Source: Hymenobacter chitinivorans DSM 11115
GTDB taxonomy: Bacteria; Bacteroidota; Bacteroidia; Cytophagales; Hymenobacteraceae
Reading direction: 5' to 3'
Assembly (NCBI RefSeq): GCF_002797555.1
Contig: NZ_PGFA01000001.1
Location: 2,852,001-2,916,000, forward strand
Length of the DNA: 64,000 nt
Shown here piece by piece: positions 52,707 through 61,341 of this stretch; within the stretch, counting starts at the first letter, position 1; every line of letters begins with the position of its first letter. The notes under the pieces were generated by a model. That model saw only the letters and a program-made list of their open reading frames with translations. It was not told the origin of the DNA and made no database searches. Position numbers and translations under genes: made by a program.

Positions 52707-53294
52707 TTACTTGTCCGTCATGGGTTTGGGCTGCCGCAGGGGCGGGCCCACCCGCTTAAAGCCGTGGGCCACCCGAAAGGCATCCTGCTCGGCTTCGGAC
52801 ATGTTGCGGGTCAGGCCCTGGCTGATTTTGCGGAAGCACTCCTCCATCTTGCCCGCCGGCTGAAAAATCATCAGCAGCCGCCCTTCTCCCGCGCCTACTT
52901 TGGCAAAGCTGTGGGGCACCATGCGGGGCCCGAACACACTGTCGCCGGCCTTAGCCTCGTACACCGTGTCACCGACCTTAATCAGGAACTCCCCGGACAG
53001 CACGTACCACCACTCATCCTGGTCGAAATGGTAGTGGTGGGCGGGGCCGCCCTCCTTCACCCGGCTCGACTCGAAGACGTAGATGTCGCCCTCGGTATCC
53101 TGGGCGGCAATCTTGGTCAGAAACGTGTCGCCATCAAACAAGGCCATGGGTTGGCTGGCCCGGTCCTGCCCGGCTTTCACCAGGAAGCCCTTGCCGGCCC
53201 GGTAGCGCCGGATGGCCCCAACGGCGAGAGAAACGGGCAGGGTCAGCAGCGCCCCGGTAGCCAGGCAGGCCTGCACGAAGTGGGTTCTTTTCAT
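52707..53294 (-). CDS. Exported cupin-domain protein
   Basis: This 195-residue protein has an N-terminal helix that may act as an uncleaved signal (FVQACLATGALLTLPVSLAV). The cupin motif 1 is GGPAHHYHFDQDEWWYVLSG, with metal-binding His and Glu, and motif 2 is GDSVFGPRMVPHSFAKVG. Such small exported cupins often oxidise quercetin-like compounds or isomerise sugars; here the activity is unknown. It lies 269 bp downstream of the MNIO gene on the same strand, but with its own AT-rich upstream region (53400-53425), so it is probably a separate unit. Confidence 0.88.
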   Translation of the reverse strand: MKRTHFVQACLATGALLTLPVSLAVGAIRRYRAGKGFLVKAGQDRASQPMALFDGDTFLTKIAAQDTEGDIYVFESSRVKEGGPAHHYHFDQDEWWYVLSGEFLIKVGDTVYEAKAGDSVFGPRMVPHSFAKVGAGEGRLLMIFQPAGKMEECFRKISQGLTRNMSEAEQDAFRVAHGFKRVGPPLRQPKPMTDK

Positions 53295-53563
53295 GGGGTA
53301 ACGACTACAGCTTGAGGTACAACTGCCCGGGCCGCCGGAACCGGCCCGTCTTTACGGTCGGCACCCTTCATTGCGGCGCCCGCACTCGGGCGGCAAGAAT
53401 ATATTTTATCTAATATAAAGACATAATCCAGGAATCCCGCATCGACGCAGCTTCGGCTTCGAATCTGAGCACGAAAGGGTTACGCGCTGCTAAACCGGTG
53501 GCAAACGTCCTGCTCCGGCTAGGCCTCTACGAGTGGGATTTGCCCCTACCGCCTCCACTCCCT

Positions 53564-54709
53564 CTATTTCCACTTCTGGGCAATGCGCAGGGCCGTTTCC
53601 AGCATATGGGGCGCCCACTGCTCAATCTGCCAGTCGGAATGGGCCAGACTAGAGCCCGCCAGCCGCTGCCGGGCCTCGTCGTAGGATGGGGCCGTTTCCA
53701 GGATGTGGGTTAGCTGCTGCTGCTGCTCGTGGAGGCGGGCATCCTCGGCCACCGGGCCCGTCGGTAGAGGACGCTGGGGCAGAAACAGCGGGCTGCCCCC
53801 GGCTGGAGCCTGGGCGCGGTGCTCATGGACCATGGCTTCCAGGCGGCCGAAGTCACGGCGGAACTGGGCCCGGCTAGGTTCGGTCTGCAGGGCGTTGCCC
53901 AGCTGCTCCAGCACCACGAACTTCAGGTTGGGGCAGCGCGGCAGGGTTCTGCTCAACAATTCAAACACCTCGTCGGGCACGGCCCCGTCGTGGGTGTCGC
54001 GCCGCACCTGCCGGCCCGGTTCCTGCCCGGATTCTTCCCAGCTGCCACCGGAAATATGGATTTCCCGCACCCGCTCCAGGGGGTAAAGCTGAATCAGCTC
54101 CTCGTAAGACACGCCGAAGTTGTGGAGCTGGCAGAACAGGTTGTGCAAATCCAGAATCAGGAAACCATTGACCGGCTCCACGAGCTGGGCCAGAAACTCG
54201 CCGTGCCGCCGCACCTCGTCGAGCGAATAGGCAAAGGCCAGATTTTCCAGTCCGACCGGGCACCCGCAAGCCTCCTGAATGCGGCAGAGGCGGTCTTGCC
54301 CCAGGCGCAGGGCGGTGCTGGTGTAGGGAATAGGCAGCGGGGCCCCGGCGTGGAAGTTCTGGCCCGTGAAAAAGCCGAAGTGCTCGGTGATATGGTCGAA
54401 CCGAAACTGCTGGGCCAGCTTCCGCAGCTGGCTCAGCCACTGCTGCTGCTCGGGCGTCCAGCGGCCCGAGAGCAGAGAAAAGTACACCCCATGGCCCACC
54501 AGCCGGTTCTGGGCGGCAAAGGCGCGGAGCAATTCGGTAAACCACTCCGGAATCTGCTCGGCCCAGAACAGCGCGTCGAACGACCATTCCAGGGCTTCCA
54601 CCCGACCCTGCTCCAACAACGGAAAGGACGCCGACAGCATGTCAGCGTCCAGGTTGCAGGCCAGAGTGGCCAGAATGCCGGGCTCGGCGGCGGCGGCGGG
54701 CGTGCTCAT
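53564..54709 (-). CDS. DUF692 multinuclear non-heme iron oxidase (MNIO), RiPP-modifying
   Basis: This 381-residue TIM-barrel enzyme belongs to the DUF692/MbnB/TglH/ChrH family that oxidises Cys in peptide precursors with two or three irons. Iron ligands and conserved motifs are readable: GHGVYFSLLSG, DHITEHFGF, GLENLAFAY, LILDLHNLFCQLHN, REIHISGGSW, TREDTHDGAVPDEVFEL-like RDTHDGAVPDE and VLEQLGNAL. The family length is about 280; a C-terminal extension of about 80 residues (LHEQQQQLTHIL; WQIEQWAPHMLETALRIAQK) may replace the separate partner protein of other systems. It starts 3 bp after the stop of the precursor-like gene at 54713, so the two are translationally linked. Confidence 0.93.
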   Translation of the reverse strand: MSTPAAAAEPGILATLACNLDADMLSASFPLLEQGRVEALEWSFDALFWAEQIPEWFTELLRAFAAQNRLVGHGVYFSLLSGRWTPEQQQWLSQLRKLAQQFRFDHITEHFGFFTGQNFHAGAPLPIPYTSTALRLGQDRLCRIQEACGCPVGLENLAFAYSLDEVRRHGEFLAQLVEPVNGFLILDLHNLFCQLHNFGVSYEELIQLYPLERVREIHISGGSWEESGQEPGRQVRRDTHDGAVPDEVFELLSRTLPRCPNLKFVVLEQLGNALQTEPSRAQFRRDFGRLEAMVHEHRAQAPAGGSPLFLPQRPLPTGPVAEDARLHEQQQQLTHILETAPSYDEARQRLAGSSLAHSDWQIEQWAPHMLETALRIAQKWK

Positions 54710-54712
54710 GGC

Positions 54713-54871
54713 TTAACCCATGCCGCAGGCGGGGCAGTTGATAGGTACGGGCTTGCCTTTGCCGCTGCCTTCCTCCTGCTTGGGGCTGGGCGCATCTTTT
54801 TTGCAGCCGGTTGTGGCCTGGGCCACCACGCCCAGCAGGATGGCACCGAGTAATGCTTGGGGTAATTTCAT
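54713..54871 (-). CDS. Lipoprotein-like RiPP precursor, 52 residues, CPACGMG tail
   Basis: This ORF of 52 residues was found by reading the minus strand upstream of the MNIO gene. It begins MKLPQALLGAILLGVVAQAT, then TGCKK (a lipobox-like Cys23), a charged Gly/Ser/Lys/Glu spacer and a C-terminal NCPACGMG. The pair of Cys (46 and 49) next to the terminal glycine motif is what DUF692 enzymes act on, and the gene ends 3 bp before the MNIO start. A leader that resembles a lipoprotein signal is unusual and suggests a product carried to the envelope. It is too short for routine gene calling. Confidence 0.8.
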   Translation of the reverse strand: MKLPQALLGAILLGVVAQATTGCKKDAPSPKQEEGSGKGKPVPINCPACGMG

Positions 54872-55020
54872 GGCGTAGGGGTTGGTTTCAAATGGATACC
54901 GATGAAATGTGACACGATGGGTGGGCCGCCAGCGGCCCGCCCCTACTTGGTAGAGTCGCCGGGGTCCGGTAAGGTTGCATCAGCGGGAGCTAAAGTCCGG
55001 ATTTTTCGTGCCCATCTCCA

Positions 55021-55058
55021 CACAAAAATGCCCCGGCAACTGCCGGGGCATTTTTGTG
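55021..55058 (-). terminator. Intrinsic terminator between SDR gene and RiPP locus
   Basis: CACAAAAATGCCCCGGCA and TGCCGGGGCATTTTTGTG form a perfect 18-bp stem with a two-base loop, flanked by A and T runs. It ends the SDR transcript (stop at 55081), so the RiPP locus downstream has its own promoter. Confidence 0.92.
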
Positions 55059-55080
55059 CGTCATCGAGTTGCAGAGTTGG

Positions 55081-56103
55081 CTACGGCATGCCGGCCCCGC
55101 CGCTGGCCCCGTACACCTGGCCGGTGGCGTAGCTGGCCATGGGGTCGGCGAGCTGCACGTAGATGGAAGCCAGCTCGGCCGGTTGGCCGGGACGCTTCAT
55201 GGGCGTGTCGCCGCCGAACTTGACGAGCTTCTCCTGGGTGGCACCGCCGCTAACCTGCAGGGGCGTCCAGATGGGGCCCGGGGCCACGCCGTTCACCCGA
55301 ATGCCTTTCGGGGCCAGCTGCTTGGCCAGGGAACGGACGTAGTTGGTGGTAGCGGCCTTGGTCTGGGCGTAGTCGTAGAGGTTTTCCGAGGGGTCGGTGG
55401 CCTGCTCGGAGGTGGTGCCGATGATGGCCGAGCCCGGCTTGAGGTGGGGCAGCGCGGCCTTGATAATCCAGAACGGGGCGTAGATGTTGGTTTTCATCGT
55501 CGCGTCGAAGTCCTCGGTCGTCAGCTCCAGAATCGACTGGCGCTGCTGCTGCCGGGCCGCGTTGTTGACCACGATATCCAGGCCGCCGAGCTGCTTTACA
55601 GCTTCGTCCACCAGCTTTTTGCAGAAGGCCTCGTCGCGCAAGTCCCCGGGAATGGCCACGCCTTTGCGGCCCTCAGCCTTAATCAGGGCAATAACCTCTT
55701 TAGCGTCGGCTTCTTCGGCGGGCAGGTAGTTGATGGCCACGTCGGCGCCTTCGCGGGCGTAGGCAATGGCCGCGGCCCGGCCCATGCCCGAGTCGCCGCC
55801 CGTAATCAGCGCTTTGCGGCCCTTAAGGCGGCCCGAGCCCTTGTAGCTTTTCTCGCCGTGGTCGGGCTTGGGGTCCATCTGCGAGGCCAGCCCCGGCCAG
55901 GGTTGGCTCTGACTTTTGAATGGTGGCTTGGGGTAGGCGGTGGTCGGGTCGCGCAGGGGTTCGGCGGCCGTTTCGGCCGGGGCGCTGCCGCCACCCTCAG
56001 TGCCAATTTCGGCGCCAAACACGGGGCTTACGGCCGCTACGGCCAGGCTGGCACCCAATCCGCTGATAATCTGGCGGCGGCTGAGCTTGTTTTCCTCTTT
56101 CAT
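55081..56103 (-). CDS. Tat-exported SDR oxidoreductase (YghA-like)
   Basis: This short-chain dehydrogenase has 340 residues. The ATG at 56103 gives MKEENKLSRRQIISGLGASL, a twin-arginine signal; the frame continues further upstream without homology. The NAD(P)-binding motif is TGGDSGMG at 101-108. The NNAARQQQ segment follows the second strand, and the catalytic YDYAQTKAAT carries Tyr and Lys. Members such as YghA reduce aldehydes or quinones under stress. Tat export implies that the folded enzyme carries its cofactor to the periplasm. Single gene. Confidence 0.93.
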   Translation of the reverse strand: MKEENKLSRRQIISGLGASLAVAAVSPVFGAEIGTEGGGSAPAETAAEPLRDPTTAYPKPPFKSQSQPWPGLASQMDPKPDHGEKSYKGSGRLKGRKALITGGDSGMGRAAAIAYAREGADVAINYLPAEEADAKEVIALIKAEGRKGVAIPGDLRDEAFCKKLVDEAVKQLGGLDIVVNNAARQQQRQSILELTTEDFDATMKTNIYAPFWIIKAALPHLKPGSAIIGTTSEQATDPSENLYDYAQTKAATTNYVRSLAKQLAPKGIRVNGVAPGPIWTPLQVSGGATQEKLVKFGGDTPMKRPGQPAELASIYVQLADPMASYATGQVYGASGGAGMP

Positions 56104-56481
56104 AGTGAATAGTGTTTCTGGTTGGTTATGGGGTTCGAATAAGCACTTACGGAACGAGTAGGCTTCACAGATGAGAAAAGTTAGGGCGCGTAGCCTATAA
56201 GCTCCACCGTACGGAGCATTTTTTACGCGTTTCACGCCGGCAGTTTAGCGGCTTCTTTTGGCCGGAAACCTGCCGCGGCGGGCAGCTTTTTCCGCCTGTC
56301 GTTGCCCTGCCCGGCCGTTGTTCCCGGGTGGTCATTGGCAGCGCGGGGCTGGCCAATGCACCAAGCAGCTAGGCAAAGGGCCGCCAGCTGAAAAAAGAAG
56401 CCGGACGAAGCGGCGGCATTTCCGGCTGCTCCGCCATTCCGGGTTAGCTTTGCGGCTTGCTTTATCCTTTCAGCTCCATCT

Positions 56482-58428
56482 ATGCCCGGTTACCAGAGTC
56501 TGGCCGATCTTGCCGCTATTGAACAAACGCCGCTGCGGGAGCGGCCTAGTGCGCCCAACACCTTTGCCATGGTGGAGCAGGGTGCGGCCCTCAACCCCGG
56601 GGCTCTGGCCCTGCGCTTCGTGCTGAATGGCGAGCAGCCCACCCGGTCGACGGACTTCACCTACGCCCAGGTACTGGACCGCCTGCACCAAACCGCCAAC
56701 CTGCTTCACGAGCTGGGCGTGGGCGCCACCGACGTGGTATCCTACCTGCTGCCCAACCTGCCTGAAACGGCCTTTACCTTTATCGGCGCCCAGGCCGCGG
56801 GCATCGTCAACCCCATCAACCCGCTGCTGGAGCCGGCCCAGATTGCCGACATCCTCAACGCCTGCGGCACGAAGGTGCTGGTCACGCTGCGGGCCTTTCC
56901 CAAAACCGACATCTGGCAGAAAGTAGAAGCCCTGGCCGCCCTGGTACCCACCCTGGAAACCGTGCTGACCGTGGACCTGCGGCCCTACCTGCCCCTGCCC
57001 CAGCGCCTGGCCGTGGGGGCCCTGCGCCTCGCGCAGGCCACGCCCCAGCTGCCCGGCCGCCGCGTGCTCGACTTTGGCCGGGAGCTGCGCCGCCAGCCCG
57101 CCGACCGCCTCACCTCGGGCCGCACCATTGCCAGCACCGACGCGGCCTGCTACTTCCACACCGGCGGCACCACCGGCACGCCCAAGATTGCGCCCCTCAC
57201 CCACCGCAATCTGACGTTCATCACCGGCCTGACGGAGTTTATGACCGGTACGGCCGCCGAAACCGGGCCGCTGGTGTACTTCTGCGGCCTGCCCATGTTC
57301 CACATCAACGGGGCCGTCGTCACGATTTGCGCGCCCTGGTCCATGGGGCACACGCTGGTGCTGGGCAGCCCGGCCGGCTACCGCGGTCCGGGTATCGTGG
57401 CCAACTTCTGGGAGCTGGTCGAGCACTACCGCATCACGCTGTTCAGCGGCGTGCCCACCGTGTTTAGCCGCCTGCTGGAAGTGCCCACCACCGGCCGCGA
57501 CTTAAGTTCGTTGCAGTACGCCATCTGCGGGGCCGCGCCCCTGTCGCGGGAGCTGATTCTGGAGTTTGAGCGCCGCACCGGCCTGCGCATTGCCGAGGGT
57601 TACGGCTCCACCGAGTGCTCCTGCATCAACACGCTCACGCCCTTCGGGGGCGACGGTCCGGCGGGCTCCATCGGGCTGCGCCTGCCCTACCAGGACGTGC
57701 GCATTGGGGTGCTGGACGCGCAAACCGGCCTTTACCAGCGCCCGGCCGAGCCCAACGAAAGCGGCACCATTCTGATTCGGGGGGAAAACGTGTTCCGGGG
57801 CTATCTGCAGGCCGGGCACAACCAGGGCGTGTTCGTGGACGTGGGCGACGGGCAGGCTCCCTTCTTCAACACCGGCGACCTGGGCCGGCAGGATGCGCAC
57901 GGCTATTTCTACATCACCGGCCGCCAGAAGGAGCTCATCATCCGGGGCGGGCACAACATCGACCCGCGCCTGATTGAGGATGCCCTGCAGCAGCACCCCG
58001 GCGTGGCCCTGGCCGCCGCCATCGGCAGCCCCGACCCCGACGCGGGCGAGCTGCCGGTGGCCTACGTCACCCGGGTGCCCGGCCACGCCGTCACGGAAGC
58101 CGAGCTGCTGACCTTTGCCGCGGCCCACATTTCGGAGCGGGCCGCGGTACCCAAACGCATTTACCTGGCCGACGAGCTGCCCCTGACCGCCATCGGCAAG
58201 ATCTTCAAGCCGGCCTTGCTCAAGCAGGAAATTGCCCGCGTCTTCACCCAGCGCCTCACCCAGGCCGGCCTGCAGGTGCAGCCCATCCTCGTGCGCGACG
58301 ACAAGCAGTTGGGTCTGGTAGCCGAAATCGACGCCACCGGCCCCACCGGCACGGACGTGGCCCCGGCCGTGCAGCAGGCCCTGAAAGGCTACACCGTGCC
58401 GTATGTGCTCCGGCCGGCGGCGGGCTAA
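56482..58428 (+). CDS. Acyl-CoA synthetase (AMP-binding)
   Basis: This 648-residue ATP-dependent acyl-activating enzyme activates fatty or aryl acids to acyl-AMP and then acyl-CoA. The P-loop is HTGGTTGTPK near 228-236. Further motifs are GYGSTECS near 373, TGDLGRQDAHGYFYITGR and ELIIRGGHNIDPRLIEDALQ. The catalytic Lys is in AIGKIFKPALL near 573. A C-terminal extension of about 70 residues follows the canonical end. Substrate chain length is not predictable by eye. The gene has its own upstream region and no operon partners. Confidence 0.94.
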   Translation: MPGYQSLADLAAIEQTPLRERPSAPNTFAMVEQGAALNPGALALRFVLNGEQPTRSTDFTYAQVLDRLHQTANLLHELGVGATDVVSYLLPNLPETAFTFIGAQAAGIVNPINPLLEPAQIADILNACGTKVLVTLRAFPKTDIWQKVEALAALVPTLETVLTVDLRPYLPLPQRLAVGALRLAQATPQLPGRRVLDFGRELRRQPADRLTSGRTIASTDAACYFHTGGTTGTPKIAPLTHRNLTFITGLTEFMTGTAAETGPLVYFCGLPMFHINGAVVTICAPWSMGHTLVLGSPAGYRGPGIVANFWELVEHYRITLFSGVPTVFSRLLEVPTTGRDLSSLQYAICGAAPLSRELILEFERRTGLRIAEGYGSTECSCINTLTPFGGDGPAGSIGLRLPYQDVRIGVLDAQTGLYQRPAEPNESGTILIRGENVFRGYLQAGHNQGVFVDVGDGQAPFFNTGDLGRQDAHGYFYITGRQKELIIRGGHNIDPRLIEDALQQHPGVALAAAIGSPDPDAGELPVAYVTRVPGHAVTEAELLTFAAAHISERAAVPKRIYLADELPLTAIGKIFKPALLKQEIARVFTQRLTQAGLQVQPILVRDDKQLGLVAEIDATGPTGTDVAPAVQQALKGYTVPYVLRPAAG

Positions 58429-58610
58429 ACTTCTGCCGGCTTGATTCAAAAGTAACCCGACGGGGAGCTGGGAGTACCGGCATGGGGAAGGCCAGGCGAC
58501 TACCGCCGCCGGCTCCCGCCCCCTTGCCCCGGCCCTAATATCCAGGCCGATTGCCTAGCTTTGATTCGGGCTATACCCTGTAGCTAATTCCCGTTCTCCT
58601 ATTGCTTGTT

Positions 58611-59165
58611 ATGAAGTACTTGCTTGCCGCTATTTTGCTGCTGACCATGCACGCCGCCGAGGCCCAGATTCAGGGGGTACTGATGGGCATGCGCGGAGCC
58701 CAGGCCGCCTACAATCTGTCGCACCTCAAGAGGAAGCCCAACTCCGCCAAAGGCAAGGCTAAGGAAAAAGCCGAGGAAGCTCCCGCCGTGGTGCTACCGC
58801 CCGTCAAGCTGGTAGCGCCCGTTTCGTACCGGGGCCAGAGCTTTTCCCACCAGCGCACCCCGGCCGCCCAGCTCAAGGGCAAGGGGCAGGCTGAAATCCT
58901 GGCCCTGGAAGCCTTGCTCGACGAAACCCACGCCGACCTGCTGGCCGATTCCACGCAGTCCTTCCTGCCCGCGGCCCGCTACGAGGCCACCGTGGCGGCG
59001 GCCCGCACCGCTGCCGCCGCCCGCCCCAGCTGGGACTATGCACCCTACCAGAATGAGCTGGCCTTCTACCAGCAGGAGGAAGCCCGCCGCCAGCTGGTCC
59101 TGAACCCGCCCCCACCCGCCCCGGTGAAGCCGGTGCGCAAGCCGCCGGTAAAGCGCGGGAAGTAA
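58611..59165 (+). CDS. Secreted Ala/Lys-rich protein of unknown function
   Basis: This 184-residue exported protein has a signal peptide (MKYLLAAILLLTMHAAEAQ), which supports the ATG at 58611. The mature part has a Lys/Ala-rich spacer (KPNSAKGKAKEKAEEAPAVV) and helices such as ALEALLDETHADLLADSTQS. A Pro-rich basic tail (PPPPAPVKPVRKPPVKRGK) ends the protein and could contact the cell wall or LPS. No family was recognised. It lies 16 bp ahead of the broken propeller gene and may share its transcript. Confidence 0.8.
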   Translation: MKYLLAAILLLTMHAAEAQIQGVLMGMRGAQAAYNLSHLKRKPNSAKGKAKEKAEEAPAVVLPPVKLVAPVSYRGQSFSHQRTPAAQLKGKGQAEILALEALLDETHADLLADSTQSFLPAARYEATVAAARTAAAARPSWDYAPYQNELAFYQQEEARRQLVLNPPPPAPVKPVRKPPVKRGK

Positions 59166-59181
59166 ACAGCTGATCTGCCGC

Positions 59182-60627
59182 ATGCACCGCCTCTTACTCT
59201 GCTGCTTGGCGCTGCTGCTAGCGCCCCCGCTGGCCCGGGCCCAATATGCCTACAAGCCGCTTCCGTCGGCTTGCCGAGTCGGGCCCTTCTACCACTTCGA
59301 CCGGGGCCAGCCCCGGGCCCAGTTCGGCCAAGACCTGACGGCCTACTTCACCAACCGGATTCCGACCCGCCTGTACCGGAATTTTAAAGGCCTGGTGCTG
59401 GTCGAGGTGCACGTCGATTCGCTGGGGCAGCCCTGCGCCCTGCGCTTGGCCGACCATACCTTTGGCTCGGACCCCGCGCTGCTCAACCTGCCCGCCCTCA
59501 TTGGGGCCATGCCCCGCTGGAGCCCGGCCCGCCTTTCTGGCAAGCCCGTCAACATGGGCGTGGCGCTGCGCTTTACCTTCGGCAACCAGGCCCTGGCCGT
59601 CGACTATAATGACCGCGACGACCATGATGAGAATCCGCGCACGTCGGGCGTACCCTCGCCGCTGCATATTGCCAACAAAACCCAACGCTACCTGCCGGCC
59701 CCGGCCCGGATACGGGTGCAGGCGTTTACAACGCAGAACTCGGCCCTGCCCTGGGACCAGACCTTCGCCGTGGCCGCCGCTGCCGACCGCACCCTGTGGG
59801 CCGGGACCATGAACGGGCTGGTGCATGCCGGGGCCGGCAGGTAGCGTTGGGTTTTCACGACGGCCAACACCCCCATCCGCCCACCCATTGGCAACAACGT
59901 TTCGGTACTGAGCCTGGCCGTCGACAGCCACAACCACGTGTGGCTGGCCACTCACACCCAGGTCTACCGCTTCGACGGCCGGCAGTGGACGCTGTTTGAT
60001 CTGACCAATAGTCCGCTGCACTACTGCCGCCGGCTCTTTGCGGATGCGCTGGGCAACGTCTGGTTTGTGATTCGGGATGGGCTGGCGCGCTTCGACGGGC
60101 AGCAGTGGACGGTGCTCACCCGCCAGAACTCCGCGCTGCCCTCTTTTTTTATCCGCACCGTATTTGTCGATAGCCACCACCGCACCTGGATCAGCGCCGA
60201 CGAGGGCACCGTGTGCTTCGACAGTCCGCAGACGACCACGCACACGGACCCGAAATACCCCTGGGGCAAGCTGGCCTTCAGCAACGCCGCCGAAGACAAG
60301 GACGGCAACATCTGGTTTGCCCTCAGCGGCTCCGGCTCGAAGGGCCTGGCCTGCTACTCGGCCCGCGGCGAGTGGAGCTCGTACACGCTGGCCAATTCGG
60401 GGCTGCCCAACCAGACGGTTGCCGACGTGGCCTGTGAGCCGCAAACGAATGTCATTTGGCTCAGCGTTTATCAGGTGGGCCTCGTGCGCTTCGACGGGAA
60501 CCGGTGGAGCTTGTTTACCCCGGCTAATTCGGCCGTTCCCAGCACGACGATTAGTGACCTGACCTTCGACGCCAACGGCACGTTGTGGGGCGCTACCTCC
60601 ATAGGACTAGTGCAGGTGCGGCCCTAA
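59182..60627 (+). pseudogene. Secreted propeller-like protein broken by one in-frame stop
   Basis: The frame encodes an exported protein with a signal peptide (LLLCCLALLLAPPLARA) and a TonB-C-like early part. It then carries the two-component-regulator propeller repeats WAGTMNGLVHA, VWLATHTQVYRFDGRQWTLF, VWFVIRDGLARFDGQQWTVL and WGATSIGLVQV. A single TAG at 59842-59844 interrupts the frame between GAGR and RWVFTTANT; both halves are in the same frame, so this is a nonsense change, likely CAG to TAG. The full product would be 481 residues. A second ORF starts at 59938. Either the gene is recently inactivated or the stop is read through. Confidence 0.82.
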
Positions 60628-60667
60628 CCGGAACAATAGTATCCGCCTATTAAAAGCATCCTGCCCT

Positions 60668-61096
60668 ATGCCGCTGCGCCCACCCGAGGAAATTCTGGCC
60701 AAGCTGGTCCTGGGGCTGGCCTGCTCAGCCGCTGGGCTGATTTCCCTAAAGGCGGCCCGGCAACTCTACCGCCACCGGGCCCACCTGCGCGAAACCGGCG
60801 TCCTGACTGGCGGCACGGTGATTCGGCTGGACAAGAACCTGGATGATAAGGAGGACATTAAGCTCTACCCCGTGGTGCGCTTCGCCACGCCCCAGGAGTC
60901 GCTGACGCTGCGCTACGAGCACGGCCGCTACCCGGCCGAGTTTGCCCACGGCCAGCAGGTGGAGCTGTTCTACAATCCGGAAAATCCCCGGGATTTTTTC
61001 ATCGTCCCGACCGGCCCCGACGAGGACGTCTGGAGCCTGGTCGTTTTTGGCGTTATCTTCCTGGGCTCGGGCCTGTATATCTGGCTTTTTGCCTGA
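60668..61096 (+). CDS. DUF3592-like membrane protein
   Basis: This 142-residue protein has an N-terminal membrane helix (LVLGLACSAAGLISLKAARQ), a soluble beta-rich part (LTGGTVIRLDKNLDDKEDIK then LYPVVRFATPQESLTLRYEH) with a YNPENPRDFFIVP motif, and a C-terminal helix (LVVFGVIFLGSGLYIWLF). The layout is that of DUF3592 and matches the protein at 43429. Function unknown. It follows the propeller pseudogene by 40 bp. Confidence 0.85.
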   Translation: MPLRPPEEILAKLVLGLACSAAGLISLKAARQLYRHRAHLRETGVLTGGTVIRLDKNLDDKEDIKLYPVVRFATPQESLTLRYEHGRYPAEFAHGQQVELFYNPENPRDFFIVPTGPDEDVWSLVVFGVIFLGSGLYIWLFA

Positions 61097-61134
61097 TCTT
61101 CCATTGCTGTTGCCTGCGCCTTTATCTGTCACCT

Positions 61135-61303
61135 GTCATCCTGAGGCGGAGCCGAAGGACCTGCCTCGCCTAGCTCACTACAACTAGATACCAACGTAAA
61201 AAGCCCTTTACCACGCCGGTGGTAAAGGGCTTTTTACGTTTACTCAGGTTTGTCACTCAGGGGAGGAAGGTCCTTCCCTGCGCTGCGCTGCACTCAGGAT
61301 GAC
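61135..61303. repeat. Fold-back repeat (GTCATCCTGAG type) with a terminator inside
   Basis: The left arm 61135-61166 starts GTCATCCTGAGGCGGAGCCG, and the right arm 61268-61303 ends GCACTCAGGATGAC. Between them a perfect terminator palindrome at 61195-61238 has 19-bp arms starting CGTAAAAAGCCCTTTACCA. This nested layout separates the DUF3592 gene from the convergent GH85 gene. The family differs from the 21455 repeat, although both begin GTCATsCTGAG. Confidence 0.85.
61195..61238. terminator. Bidirectional intrinsic terminator
   Basis: The arms CGTAAAAAGCCCTTTACCA and TGGTAAAGGGCTTTTTACG enclose CGCCGG. A and T runs inside the stem allow termination of both converging genes (60668 plus, 61342 minus). 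Confidence 0.9.
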
Positions 61304-61341
61304 AGCCGAAGCAGTTGTATGGAACGACTAGCCCATTTCTG

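Noticed and set aside
59844..59938. Frameshift between two separate propeller genes.
   Set aside because: Both ORFs are in the same frame and the sequence between them is coherent; only a TAG separates them.
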